Positions 36,248 through 46,200 of a stretch of 64,000 nt of DNA are shown here, piece by piece. The DNA lies in the NCBI GenBank assembly GCA_021647365.1, contig JAKIUW010000002.1:62001-126000 (forward strand), written 5' to 3'. This stretch comes from Cocleimonas sp. (GTDB taxonomy: Bacteria > Pseudomonadota > Gammaproteobacteria > Thiotrichales > Thiotrichaceae). Below the pieces are notes generated by a model. The model ran no database searches, was not told the DNA's origin, and worked only from the letters and a program-made list of their open reading frames with translations. Numbering within the stretch: the stretch's first letter is position 1; every line of letters begins with the position of its first letter. The position numbers were made by a program, and so were the translations under genes.

Positions 36248-36626
36248 CTAAATGATCACTTTGAGACTTTTCACGATCAATCGTCTTACCTGACGATCCT
36301 TTTTGTGTCCCTTCAGGGTGATATTTTTTAACGTGACCTGCTGTACCACCTCGCGAAGGAATAACATTGTTAGCAACACTAGCAAGATGGGGGTTTTGTT
36401 TTGCTCTATTTACACCTCTTTGACGCGCGTTTTTTAACTCCCTTGCACTTAATGCAACCTTTTTGATGCCACTTGTTTTTTTGCTATTTGTTGATTTTGG
36501 AGAAGGTTTTATATTTCCTCTAGAGGTATTTTTATTTCTTATTTTACTTATGTAGGTAGCATAACTACCCCTATTTATATAGTTACCACCTGCACCGGCT
36601 GCTATTGGCGAATTCATGAATTGCAT
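36222..36626 (-). CDS. RHS-associated C-terminal tip, out of frame with the core
   Basis: 134 residues overlapping the RHS core stop by 13 bp in another frame. Gly/Ala-rich SPIAAGAGGNY at the start is the kind of linker found right after the RHS core DPNG motif; a Lys/Arg/Ser-rich region and GTAGHVKKYHPEGTQ follow. The ATG start (36626) overlaps the core's ATG..TGA, so coupling is possible, but a one-base frameshift that split one RHS protein is just as likely. Toxin family not recognised. Confidence 0.5.
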   Translation of the reverse strand: MQFMNSPIAAGAGGNYINRGSYATYISKIRNKNTSRGNIKPSPKSTNSKKTSGIKKVALSARELKNARQRGVNRAKQNPHLASVANNVIPSRGGTAGHVKKYHPEGTQKGSSGKTIDREKSQSDHLDGNTDVPY

Positions 36627-37057
36627 GCACCATACTTCCTTGGTGCTTCTCCATTGGGATCTATAAATTTAAATGGATTATTATTAGCATAGCCGTATCT
36701 ATTAAAACTTATAGAGCTACTTTCTTTAAAGTCGATAGGGTCAACACCCATAAAGCGCCCTATCTGCGGATCATAGTATCGAGCTTGCATATAAGTTAGA
36801 CCAGTTTCTTTATCATTTACATGACCAGTGTAACCTCTGACATTATCATGAGCTTTATCTTCTTTTAAAAGCTTTTCACCCCATGGACTATATTCTTCAC
36901 GCCACGTAACTTTGCCTGTTTCGTCAGTTGTTGCTACTGGACTTCCTAATAAATCATAATGGTAAAAAGTAAATTTTTGATTTTTTTCAGCAAAAGAATG
37001 ACTAGCCCCTATTGTGAATAACAGAATAATTAAAATACTTTTAATAAGGTTATTCAT
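36614..37057 (-). CDS. Miniature secreted RHS core protein
   Basis: 147 residues. Sec signal peptide 1-23 (SHSFA-EK) directly followed by the RHS repeat-associated core: FYHYDLLGSPVATTDETG, WREEYSPWGE, GYTGHVNDKETGLTYMQARY, DPQIGRFMGVDPI and NPFKFIDPNGEAP. Full RHS proteins exceed 1000 residues and place many YD repeats before this core; here only the core remains. It may be a delivery-free remnant or a genuine orphan secreted module. It is monocistronic with its tip and immunity genes. Confidence 0.85.
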   Translation of the reverse strand: MNNLIKSILIILLFTIGASHSFAEKNQKFTFYHYDLLGSPVATTDETGKVTWREEYSPWGEKLLKEDKAHDNVRGYTGHVNDKETGLTYMQARYYDPQIGRFMGVDPIDFKESSSISFNRYGYANNNPFKFIDPNGEAPRKYGACNS

Positions 37058-37126
37058 TCAAACTCCTTTTATATAAATAAACAGTAATAAGCATATCATT
37101 ATTTTTTTATATGACGCACACAAAAT

Positions 37127-37858
37127 TTAGGCATCGCTCTTCTGAGCTTGTTTAATAAACGCAACCATCCAAGCGCCTACATTGTCATTATCAACTTGAT
37201 TTTTTAATGATTTTTTAGCGCTAGAAACTACTTTATCGCCAATCCTATCCACACGTTTATCAATCAGCGCATTGGAATATTCGCGTGAGAATTCAGGGTG
37301 TCCTTGCATGGATAAAAAGTGTTTACCTGTTTGAAAACCTGCTATAGGGCAAAAGTCACTGCTGGCGTAAAGTTTAGAATCAGCAGGCATTTCGATGACT
37401 TGGTCTTGATGGCTGGCGCGCAGTGAAAAGTTTGCGGGTGCGTTCTCACCCATCCATTCGCTTTCACTCTTCACTTCCCAATCATGTACGCCCACGCCCC
37501 AACCTTTGTCTTCGGCTTTTTTCACTTTTCCACCGAGTGCTTCTGCCATCAGTTGATGCCCAAAGCAGATGCCGATGGTGGGAATTTCTGCTTGGTATAA
37601 ATCGGCTACGAGTTTTTTGGCTTTGTGAATCCAAGGGATATCATCATAGGCGCTGAATTGACTGCCTGTGATAATGTAGCCATCGCAGGCGTGCAGGTCA
37701 ATGGGAAAACTGTCAGCGGTTAAATCGTAAATGGCGACCTCTATATTTTGATCTTGCGTGTGCAGGAGATCAGAAAACATATCCTGATAATCGCCGTGTG
37801 TATCGACTAGATTGTCGGCGACGTGGTCGCATTGTAGTAGACCTATTCTTAAACTCAT
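37127..37858 (-). CDS. Class I glutamine amidotransferase, candidate gamma-glutamyl hydrolase
   Basis: 243 residues of the triad GATase fold: nucleophile in GICFGHQLMAEALGG (Cys98), and GHPEFSRE carrying the His-Glu pair near 193-200. It is usually annotated as a GMP-synthase-like amidotransferase, but there is no synthetase domain. In this operon (GS-like, aldehyde and alcohol dehydrogenases) a role in releasing glutamate from a gamma-glutamyl intermediate, as PuuD does for putrescine, is plausible. PuuD itself is a class I GATase-like hydrolase. The specific reaction is inference. Confidence 0.8.
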   Translation of the reverse strand: MSLRIGLLQCDHVADNLVDTHGDYQDMFSDLLHTQDQNIEVAIYDLTADSFPIDLHACDGYIITGSQFSAYDDIPWIHKAKKLVADLYQAEIPTIGICFGHQLMAEALGGKVKKAEDKGWGVGVHDWEVKSESEWMGENAPANFSLRASHQDQVIEMPADSKLYASSDFCPIAGFQTGKHFLSMQGHPEFSREYSNALIDKRVDRIGDKVVSSAKKSLKNQVDNDNVGAWMVAFIKQAQKSDA

Positions 37859-37893
37859 TTGTTTCTTACCTTTTCTACATATTCATTAAAACA

Positions 37894-37971
37894 TCGTCAT
37901 TCCCGAATGTTTCTATCGGGAATCTGCCAGCACTACAAGATTCCCGTTAAAAGCACACGGGAATGACGGTG
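37894..37971. repeat. Palindromic repeat (CGTCATTCCCG type)
   Basis: CGTCATTCCCG near 37895 faces CGGGAATGACGG near 37960, with internal ATCGGGAATCT/AGATTCCCG pairing. A common type of gammaproteobacterial intergenic palindrome, in the spacer between the alcohol dehydrogenase and amidotransferase genes. Confidence 0.85.
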
Positions 37972-37991
37972 TTATTAATGAAGTAGATTAA

Positions 37992-39182
37992 TTATATATT
38001 CCCAGAAATAGCATTGCTATAAAGCGCCACCATATCATCAACACCCAGCGGAATAGGATTGCCCCCAACCGTAGGATCAACCGCTGCCATTTTTGAAAGC
38101 TCTTCGATGTGTGAATCTGCAACGCCGATTTCTGCCAGCGTATGCGGGATTGCTACTTGCTCACGAAGCTCTAAAACCCATTTTAACAAACTATCAAGCG
38201 ATGGATTTGGTAGATTTAAAAAACGTGCGAGGTCGATGGCTTTATTGCTAATCGCTTCACGGTTTCGTTCAAGCACATAAGGCATAACAACAGCATTGGT
38301 TAAACCATGTTGTGTATTTAACACTGCACCACAAGGATGGCTTAAACTGTGCATTGCGCCCAAGCCTTTTTGGAATGCGGTTGCGCCCATGGTGGAGGCA
38401 ATCATCATTTGTGAGCGGGCGACTAAATCGGTGCCGTCACTCACTGCGGCGGGTAAAAAGTCTTTGACCAACTGCATTCCTTTTAGTGCGATGCCTTCTG
38501 CCATTGGGTGATAAAACGGTGAAAAGTAGGCTTCCATACTGTGTGATAGCGCATCCATGCCAACCCAAGCCGTTATGTTTTTGGGTAGACCTACTGTGAG
38601 TTCGGGATCGCAAATCACTTTTGCGGGTAGCATATTGGCGTGGAAGATGATCTTTTTGCTTTTGTTAGAGGGGTCACTTTCATCAGTAATCACAGAGGCG
38701 CGCCCTACTTCTGAGCCCGTGCCCGATGTGGTTGGTACGGCAACGACAGGCGCCATGCCTTCGACATTAACGCGCTCACTCCAATCTTCTTTATCTTCAA
38801 AATCCCATAAAGGTCGGTCTTGTCCAACCATTAAGGCAACGGCTTTTGCTACATCCAAAGCACTGCCACCACCAAAAGCAATAATACCGTCATGCCCGCC
38901 TTCTTTATAAACGGTTACGCCATCATTGACGTTTTTGCCGATTGGATTGGCTTGAATATCGCTGAATACCTCGCAAGCCATGCCTGCACTTTTACAAATA
39001 TCAACGGCTTCAGTAACGATGGGAAGGGCGGCAATTCCCTGATCAGTTATTAAAAGGGGCTTACTCATACCTAGTTCGTGACAGGTATCGGCTAATTCGC
39101 TGATTCTTCCACAACCGAAGCGGATGGCGGTTGGGTAGTTCCAGTTGCCTACCAAGCTCTCTAAATTATTTTCTATGCTCAT
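37992..39182 (-). CDS. Iron-containing alcohol dehydrogenase (group III)
   Basis: 396 residues. NAD-binding GGGSALDVAKA (about 104-114), VPTTSGTGSEVGRASV, and the metal ligand segments DALSHSMEAYF and GAMHSLSHPCGA with the conserved His residues. Fe-ADHs oxidise primary alcohols or reduce aldehydes. Placed between the aldehyde dehydrogenase and amidotransferase genes, it could oxidise the hydroxyl of a gamma-glutamylated amino alcohol. Substrate is inferred from the operon. Confidence 0.92.
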   Translation of the reverse strand: MSIENNLESLVGNWNYPTAIRFGCGRISELADTCHELGMSKPLLITDQGIAALPIVTEAVDICKSAGMACEVFSDIQANPIGKNVNDGVTVYKEGGHDGIIAFGGGSALDVAKAVALMVGQDRPLWDFEDKEDWSERVNVEGMAPVVAVPTTSGTGSEVGRASVITDESDPSNKSKKIIFHANMLPAKVICDPELTVGLPKNITAWVGMDALSHSMEAYFSPFYHPMAEGIALKGMQLVKDFLPAAVSDGTDLVARSQMMIASTMGATAFQKGLGAMHSLSHPCGAVLNTQHGLTNAVVMPYVLERNREAISNKAIDLARFLNLPNPSLDSLLKWVLELREQVAIPHTLAEIGVADSHIEELSKMAAVDPTVGGNPIPLGVDDMVALYSNAISGNI

Positions 39183-39205
39183 ATGTTTTATTTTTTAGTT
39201 GATTT

Positions 39206-39280
39206 TGTAGGTTGGTGCTGAGTTTGCGAAGCCCAACAAATATTGCCACGTTGGGCTTCGTTCCTCAGCGCCAACCTACG
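39206..39280. repeat. Palindromic repeat (GTAGGTTGG type)
   Basis: Arms GTAGGTTGGTGCTGAG and CTCAGCGCCAACCTAC plus inner GCGAAGCCCAACA/TTGGGCTTCG form a long imperfect hairpin. It fills the spacer between the aldehyde and alcohol dehydrogenase genes. Confidence 0.9.
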
Positions 39281-39289
39281 AATAAAAGA

Positions 39290-40681
39290 TCAAATATCAG
39301 TTCTTAGATGAAAAGACTTAGGCCGAGTGAGTGATTCATAACCCATGCTGGAAAGCGTACAACCACGCCCAGAATTTTTAACGCCAACCCAAGCAAGTTC
39401 GGGGTCAAGATAATCACAACGATTCATAAAGCACGTGCCAGTCTCTAAATCATCGGCAAGCTCTAGGGCTTTGTCTTTATCGTTTGTCCATATGGAGGCG
39501 GTCAAACCGTATTCACTGTCATTCATTAATTGTAATGCTTCTTCATCATTCTCGACCTGTTGGATACCAACCACAGGGCCAAAACTTTCTTGCGTCATAA
39601 TACGCATGGAGCGATCTACATTGATTAACACTTGCGGTGCGAGGTAGGGCGAGTCACCAACATCCATCGGAAATTTACTCGTATCAATTAAGGCGGTTGC
39701 ACCGGCATCAATGGCATCTTCAATTTGCTCGCGCACAAAAAATGCGGCACTGCTTTTCACCATTGGGCCAAGTGTGGTTGCTTCATCCATTGGGTCGCCT
39801 AATACATAGCCTTCGACCAGCTTTTTAAAGCCATCTACAAATGGCTCAAACACATCTTTATGAACATAAATGCGCTCAACACCACAACAGGATTGTCCCG
39901 AATTGAAGTAAACACCATCAACTAAGTTTTCAACACTAAAAGGAATATCAGCATCGGCGCGTACATAGGCGGGGTCTTTGCCGCCAAGTTCTAATCCAAC
40001 ACCTTTAAACAAACCAGAGGCAGATGCTTCAATGGATTCACCGCCTGTAACCGAGCCAGTGAAAGCGATGTAATTAATGTCTGGATTCTTAATCATGCCT
40101 GCAACGGTTTCGTGTGTGGCATGTATGATTTGGAAAATACCTTCAGGTAAGCCAGCCTCTTCAAAGGCATCAGCCAATCGCTCAGCACATAAAGGTGTTT
40201 GTGCAGAATGTTTTAAGATAACCGTATTGCCCGCCATGAGTGCAGGGATGATGGAATTTACAGCAGTGAGGTAAGGATAATTCCAAGGCGCAACGGTGAA
40301 CACTACACCCAAAGATTCACGGCGAATAAAGCGCTCAAAGCCTTCTTTTTTATCGAGCAGGGTATCAGCAAGTTTGTCTTTTGCGATGGAAATCATATAA
40401 CGCGCTCGCTCTTCAAAACCTGCAACTTCACCAGCCGCATAGCGAATAGGGCGACCCATTTGCTTTGTTATTTCTTCGCCGATTGCTTCTTTGTTTTTGA
40501 TGAAAGCATCCACTGCTTTGTTACAATAGCTTGCCCGTTTATCTACTGAAAGTTTACGCCAGTGTTTGTGTGCTTCTGCTGCTTTTGTGATGATTTGTGT
40601 CGCATCTTCTGGGGATGCGTAGGTGCGTTCGATGTAGATGCTACCGTCGATAGGGGATTTTGTTTGTTGGACTTTTTTCAT
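39290..40681 (-). CDS. NAD(P)-dependent aldehyde dehydrogenase
   Basis: 463 residues. ALDH signatures: VFTVAPWNYPYLTAVNSI, NYIAFTGSVTGG, catalytic Glu in LELGGKDPAYV, catalytic Cys in FNSGQSCCGVERIYVH, and ESFGPVVGI. Slightly shorter than the usual 480-500 residues, as in many GabD- and PuuC-like enzymes. In the operon it would oxidise an aldehyde produced by the neighbouring Fe-ADH. C-tract repeat copy 10 lies between it and the GS-like gene. Confidence 0.93.
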   Translation of the reverse strand: MKKVQQTKSPIDGSIYIERTYASPEDATQIITKAAEAHKHWRKLSVDKRASYCNKAVDAFIKNKEAIGEEITKQMGRPIRYAAGEVAGFEERARYMISIAKDKLADTLLDKKEGFERFIRRESLGVVFTVAPWNYPYLTAVNSIIPALMAGNTVILKHSAQTPLCAERLADAFEEAGLPEGIFQIIHATHETVAGMIKNPDINYIAFTGSVTGGESIEASASGLFKGVGLELGGKDPAYVRADADIPFSVENLVDGVYFNSGQSCCGVERIYVHKDVFEPFVDGFKKLVEGYVLGDPMDEATTLGPMVKSSAAFFVREQIEDAIDAGATALIDTSKFPMDVGDSPYLAPQVLINVDRSMRIMTQESFGPVVGIQQVENDEEALQLMNDSEYGLTASIWTNDKDKALELADDLETGTCFMNRCDYLDPELAWVGVKNSGRGCTLSSMGYESLTRPKSFHLRTDI

Positions 40682-40702
40682 TTGTTTTACCGTTATTATC
40701 TA

Positions 40703-40729
40703 TCATGTAAAAGTGGGGGGGCGTGCTTT
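40703..40729 (-). repeat. C-tract repeat copy 10 (single)
   Basis: A single copy, C-rich on the coding strand, with GCGTGCTTTG instead of GTGTGCTTT. Spacer between the GS-like and aldehyde dehydrogenase genes. Confidence 0.9.
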
Positions 40730-40755
40730 GTGTATTGTTAAGTTGGATTATTATT

Positions 40756-42123
40756 TTAGATGATTTCGAAGTAACGTTTCAACTCCCAATCAGATACATG
40801 CTTACGATATTGTCGCTCTTCCCATTCCCGCGTAGCAGCAAAGTGGGTCACGAAATCGCTGCCAAATAATTCATGTGTGACTTTAGATTCTTTAAAGCGA
40901 CGCGCTGCATCCCACAGCGTACAAGGCAAGCGAAGTTTTTTAGGGAAGTCGATATCGTAGGCGTTGCCTGTAACCATCGGTTCTGGTTCTAGTTTATTTT
41001 CGATGCCGTACAAACCTGAGGCAAGTGCCGCCGCCATCACAAGATAGGGGTTGCCATCAGCTGCACCAATACGGTATTCCACCCGTTGTGATTTAGGGTT
41101 CCCGCCAATCACGCGTAGCGCGCAAGTTCTATTTTCAAAGCCCCAACTGGCATCAGTGGGCGCCCAAGATCCGGGAACCATGCGTGAATAGGAATTAATA
41201 GTGGGTGCAACCATTGCCAAAACTTCGGGCATCAACTTTTGTTGACCTGCTAAGAAGTGGCGCATGGTGTCGGACATATTTAGTGGGTTTACATCATCAT
41301 AAAACGCAGAAGAACCATCTTTATTTTGTAACGACAAGTGTAAATGCCCACTTTGTCCGGGCCAATCAGGCGACCACTTCGCCATAAACGTCGCCATATA
41401 CCCCATGCGCTGCATGGCGATTTTGATAAAGGTTTTGAACAATGCGGCTTTATCGGCGGCATCGCTGGCATTATCTACGGTGATAGCGCCTTCGATAACG
41501 CCAGGGCCAGACTCTTCGTGTAAGCCTTCGATGGGGAAATCCATTTCTTCAGAGATTTTAATAATCTCTTGGTAAACCTCAGCTTCAACGGTGTTGCGTA
41601 TTATTGAATAGCCAAACGCTTCGGGCGCAAGTGGTTCAAGATCAATATAGTTTTTTTCACGAATGGATTCGGGTGATTCTTTAAATACAAAAAATTCATA
41701 TTCCAATGAGCCAAAGGCTTTAAAGCCCATATCATCGGCTTTTTGTAGAATGCGTTGAAGCACACCTCGCGGACAAAGTGCATCCGCAGGCTCGGTAAAT
41801 TCACACAAGAAAAATAATCCATTCTCTTCAAATGGCAACTCACGACAGCTCTCAGGAATAATACGTGCAGGTGCATCAGGATAGCCAGTATGCCAGCCTG
41901 TGTAAGTGGTGTTATCGTAGACTTCATCGTTAGAGTCCCAACCCAGCACCACATCACAAAAAGCAAAACCATATTCAAGCGAAGAGAAAAACTTTTCTTT
42001 GCTCATGTACTTGCCACGCATAATGCCGTCGATGTCGATTAAGCCGACTTTGATGTGTGATAGCTTTCGCGCTTCGACTATTTTCTTAGCATCTTTGATG
42101 GACTTGACGGATCTTGGGTTCAT
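40756..42123 (-). CDS. Glutamine synthetase-family gamma-glutamyl amine ligase
   Basis: About 455 residues. Beta-Grasp N-domain with GLIDIDGIMRGKY, then the catalytic domain with SLEYEFFVF (metal-binding Glu), EESGPGVIEG, GQSGHLHLSL and the ATP/Glu segment NRTCALRVIGGN with EYRIGAADGNPYLVMAA. This is the PuuA/GlnA-like branch that glutamylates amines, not GlnA (no adenylylation Tyr loop). First gene of a four-gene operon with ALDH, Fe-ADH and a GATase. Start set at the ATG at 42123, preceded by GAGGG at 8 nt; longer in-frame starts (TTG 42162, ATG 42138) exist. Confidence 0.88.
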   Translation of the reverse strand: MNPRSVKSIKDAKKIVEARKLSHIKVGLIDIDGIMRGKYMSKEKFFSSLEYGFAFCDVVLGWDSNDEVYDNTTYTGWHTGYPDAPARIIPESCRELPFEENGLFFLCEFTEPADALCPRGVLQRILQKADDMGFKAFGSLEYEFFVFKESPESIREKNYIDLEPLAPEAFGYSIIRNTVEAEVYQEIIKISEEMDFPIEGLHEESGPGVIEGAITVDNASDAADKAALFKTFIKIAMQRMGYMATFMAKWSPDWPGQSGHLHLSLQNKDGSSAFYDDVNPLNMSDTMRHFLAGQQKLMPEVLAMVAPTINSYSRMVPGSWAPTDASWGFENRTCALRVIGGNPKSQRVEYRIGAADGNPYLVMAAALASGLYGIENKLEPEPMVTGNAYDIDFPKKLRLPCTLWDAARRFKESKVTHELFGSDFVTHFAATREWEERQYRKHVSDWELKRYFEII

Positions 42124-42195
42124 AGGCATTTCCCTCATTGCTCTACTTCTTTTATAGACCAATACAGGGGGAAATAGTGAAAAAGTTGTTAAAAG

Positions 42196-42283
42196 CAGTT
42201 CTGCTGAGCTGAAGTTTATCCTGAGATTGTCGAAGGAGTGTACACCCCCAACCTTACATCATGTAAAAGTAGGGGGTTTTGCA
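42196..42283. repeat. C-tract repeat copy 11 (degenerate inverted pair with tail module)
   Basis: GCAGTTCTGCTGAGC then CCTGAGATTGTCGAAGGAGT, then a short degenerate C-arm and G-arm (ACACCCCCAACCTTACATCA, TGTAAAAGTAGGGGGTTTT). This is the only intergenic copy with the tail module. It lies between the divergent GS-like and chaperone genes, in a 283-bp gap where no gene is seen. Confidence 0.75.
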
Positions 42284-42445
42284 TTATTATTTTAAAAAAT
42301 GTGCTTTGTTAAGTTTGTGTAAATATTAAGCAATGTAGTATCAGAGGAAGCTGGTATATGGATTGAGTCAGTTAAGGGAAATCTGAAAGGAACTTTATTA
42401 AATACGTTTAGTCCTGAGTTCAGACAATATAAAAATAAATTACAA

Positions 42446-43186
42446 ATGGATGTAAAAATGAATAACAAATTCCAAACTACAATCAAAAATCTTTCTTTTG
42501 CACTGGTACTACTCGCATCACTCTTTAGTATGCAAGCAAGTGCGTTGCAGATGAATCCTTTATCGGTTGTATTAAAACCATCGGGCGGCGGTGCAAAGCA
42601 ATCTTTTCGTGTAACTAACGAAAGCAATAAACCCATTGCGGTTCAGTTTAGTGTGACCACGCGCCAGCAAGTTAATAATAAAGAAATCAGGCGACCTGCG
42701 GATAAGCAGTTTATGATTTATCCACCGCAAACGATTATTCCTGCACGTTCTACTCAAAAGGTACGGATTGAATGGTTGGGTGCTGGCAAAATTCCACGTG
42801 AACAGGCTTATCGTTTAATCGCCGAGCAGGTGTATGTATCGCTTGATGACAAAGAACAGACGGGCGTAAAAATGTTAATGACATTGGTCGGCGCACTTTA
42901 TGTTCAGCCTAATGGCATGAGAAGTAATGTGCAGGTTAAAGCGGTTCAACGTCACGGTAACAAGCTGGCAATAACACTAGCAAACACAGGCAACCGTCAT
43001 CAGCTGATGCGATTTGCCACATTAACATTAAAGAATGGTGCAAAAGTTATTACCTTAAAAGGCAAGCAACTAGCGGGGCTTGACGGTAATAATGTACTAG
43101 GGGGAGCAACCAAGCGTTTCTTTATTCCATTGCCGAAAGGCTTTGTGAATGGACGCTGGACAGGCACGGTGAAATATCCACGGTAG
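42446..43186 (+). CDS. Fimbrial-type periplasmic chaperone (PapD-like)
   Basis: 246 residues with signal peptide 1-33 (QASA-LQ). The first Ig-like domain begins LQMNPLSVVLKPSGGGAKQSF and has IYPPQTIIPARSTQKVRIEWLG, matching the G1/F1 strand pattern with the conserved basic residue for subunit binding. The second domain is short. Chaperone-usher systems assemble surface pili. The usher follows after 37 bp. No pilin or adhesin gene is adjacent. Confidence 0.85.
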   Translation: MDVKMNNKFQTTIKNLSFALVLLASLFSMQASALQMNPLSVVLKPSGGGAKQSFRVTNESNKPIAVQFSVTTRQQVNNKEIRRPADKQFMIYPPQTIIPARSTQKVRIEWLGAGKIPREQAYRLIAEQVYVSLDDKEQTGVKMLMTLVGALYVQPNGMRSNVQVKAVQRHGNKLAITLANTGNRHQLMRFATLTLKNGAKVITLKGKQLAGLDGNNVLGGATKRFFIPLPKGFVNGRWTGTVKYPR

Positions 43187-43223
43187 TTTTTGAACGGATA
43201 AGATAGTTCATTATTGAATTGTC

Positions 43224-46200
43224 ATGAACCACTCACCTCGCCAAGCTTCTACAAAAGGAGCAAGCAAAAAGACAAGCCAATGGTTGGCTTGTCTTTTTGT
43301 GCTTGTGGGTTTTTTATTACCTAGCACGACATTTGCCGATAAGAAACTTGATGCTGAAATGGCGGTGTTTTATGAGTATGTCTTTGGTGAGCCGTTTGTT
43401 AAAAAGAGTGTTAAGAAACTCAGGGCTGCACAAAAACCAGCGCTAAGAAACAAAAAGGCACGAGCGATACCGCGTACGGTAAAACAAAAGCAACGACCAC
43501 GCACCAATAAAAAGTATCAGATAAAAAGAAAGGCTGTAGCGCGTACGGTTGTAAAAACCAAAAAGAAAGCTATAACCACAAATAAGAAAGCCAAAGCAGT
43601 TCTGCTGAGCCCTGTCGAAGCACACCCCCCCACTTTTACATCATCCACCTCATCACAAAAAACAGACACCGCCGCGCTATTTGCTAAAGCCTTCGGTAAG
43701 CCCATGCCAAAGCGGATGGCACAAGATGAAAATGAAGAAGGGGAAGATGATGAGCCAGAAGATAATAGCAAAGCAACCGACCTTAACGCCCTCTTTGCCA
43801 AGGCATTTGGAAAGAAAGCCGCAGTAGCAGGGCCAAGCAAGGTTTCTGTTGATTTACGCATTAATAAAACGGTGCTGGGTGACGTAACGGTCTTTAGTAA
43901 TAAAAAAGGTTATTTAGATCGTGTTGGCACGGATACCTTTTTAGAATTACTCAACGATGTTGTAAAAACCAATGTTTTTGAGCGTGTAAAAAAGCAGGTT
44001 TCAAAGAAAGAAAAAATACGCTTTAAAACCCTACGCAAGCTTGGCATCAAGGCTTCCTACAATTCCGTCGATTTAAGTTTGGACTTAACTATCGCCGATG
44101 CATTGCGCAAACCACTTATTTTATCCATGCAATCAAAAAAGGCAGCCTCCGTGCGCGCAGAAAATAAAATTTCAGCGAGCAAAACCAGCGGCTATCTGAA
44201 TATGTATTCCAATATGAATTTTAATTCTGGCGTGGATAAGCCAGAACTTAATATGAAGTTCGAAGGTAGCTTTAGCGTGGGCAAAACCGTTTTTGAAAGT
44301 GATCTGGCGGTGAGAAATGGTCACACTTCAAGCGATAACACACGGCTAACCTACGATAGACCCCACAAACTACAGCGCTTTACGCTAGGCAATATTTCAA
44401 CAGGCAATAGAAACTTTCAGGAAAACTTGAGGCTGGATGGCTTAAGAATCAGTAAAGAATTCTTTATGGACCCTGAAATGCAAATTAGACCAAAAGCTAA
44501 TGAGTCGTTTGTATTGGATACTGATTCGGAAGTAGAGGTTTTTATAAACGACCAACTTCGCCAGCGCTTTTATTTACGAGCGGGGATTTATTCGCTGGAA
44601 GATATTGGCTTGTACGATGGAGCAAATAATATCCGCGTTAGAATTAAAGATGAATTTGGTAAAATCACAGAGAAAAGAAGCAATCAGTATTACGCCTCGA
44701 ATCTTTTAAAGAAAGGGCTGTCTTTGTATGCGTTTAATGTGGGTCACTTGAATAACAAACAAGTGGGCGCGGCGAACAAATTAATCAAAAATCCTGTACT
44801 GAGTGGCTATTACCAAAAAGGCTTAACAAAAGACTTAACCATGAGCCTAGATGCGCAAATAAGCTCGAATAGTTACTTGTTGGGAACTGAAATGATTACT
44901 TCTGTGCCTTTGGGCATTATAAAAAGTAGTTTTGCAGTCAGTGGCGGTAATGATAAAAGCTCAGGGGTGGCAACTCGCTTTGAGTTTAGACCTAATAGAA
45001 AAGCTGAAAGATTGGGATTAGACTCTCTAGGATTACAGTCGTCAAAAAAACAATTGCTGAGTAATTGGACCGTTTCAGGAGAGTACCGCAGTCGTGATTT
45101 TTCATTGCTCAATGATTCGGATTCGGTTGATGTTGTGTCGGGCAAAAATATAAAGCGATTAAAGGCACGTTTACAAACAAATTTTAGCCTTGATTTAGGA
45201 CGTGATTGGCGAGGCTCATTGAACCTTGGTTTATCGGATTATTATAATTCGCGTGAATATTTATCTACTAACCTCACCACTTCTGCCAACCTCACAGCAA
45301 CCAAGCGCTTTAATAATGGCGTAAACTTAAGTCTTGGCGCGCGTTACGATAGCGATGATGACTTTTCAATGAACATACAAGTGTCTATCCCATTGTTTAA
45401 AGAAAGAGGCAAGCGTAAAAAGCGTTTAGATTTCTTGGCTAACTCTAAGAATAATTCACTTGAGAGTAAATTAAGCATTAGCCCAACGAGCTTGGTGGGT
45501 AAAAATAGTTGGAATGGGCATATTGAATATGTTCAAGATGATGAATCTAAGCAACAGAATGTTGATATGTCGTATCGTAATATCAACTTTGAAAGTAACT
45601 TCAGTGCGCGTAATAGAACTAGCAATGGAACAAACTCTCAGCAAATCAATATAGGCTTTAATAGCAGCATCGCCTGTGTGGGTAAGAGCTGTGCAACGTC
45701 ATATCCTATTGAAGATAGCTTTGCGCTGGTGTCTGGGCCGTCAAACCAAAAAGGCCCTATCGCTATTAGCAGTGGCAATGGTAAATTTAGATACTCTGAT
45801 GGTAACGACACAGGTTTGCCTGATAATTACGATGCGCTAATCCCCAATAAAAAACGTAAGGCGGTCGTGCGTTTAGATTCGTACCGCTTCCAAAATATTA
45901 ATATTGATGAAAGCACCTTGCCCGATGGCTATGATATTGAAAAGACAGAATTTGAAGTCTTCCCTCGTTATCACCAAGGCTATCTGATTAAAGCAGGCGG
46001 CGAGCCAGCAACGATATTGAACGGCATTTTGGTGAATGAAGAAAATAAACCGCTAGGCTATAAAGGCGGACAGTGGGTTCCTGCAAATGGGGAAGGGAAG
46101 ACGATTGCCTTCTTTTCAAATAAGATTGGGCGCTTCCGTGTTACATCAATCCCTGCGGGTAAATACAAATTGGAATTATTTGATTATCCTGACATGCAAA

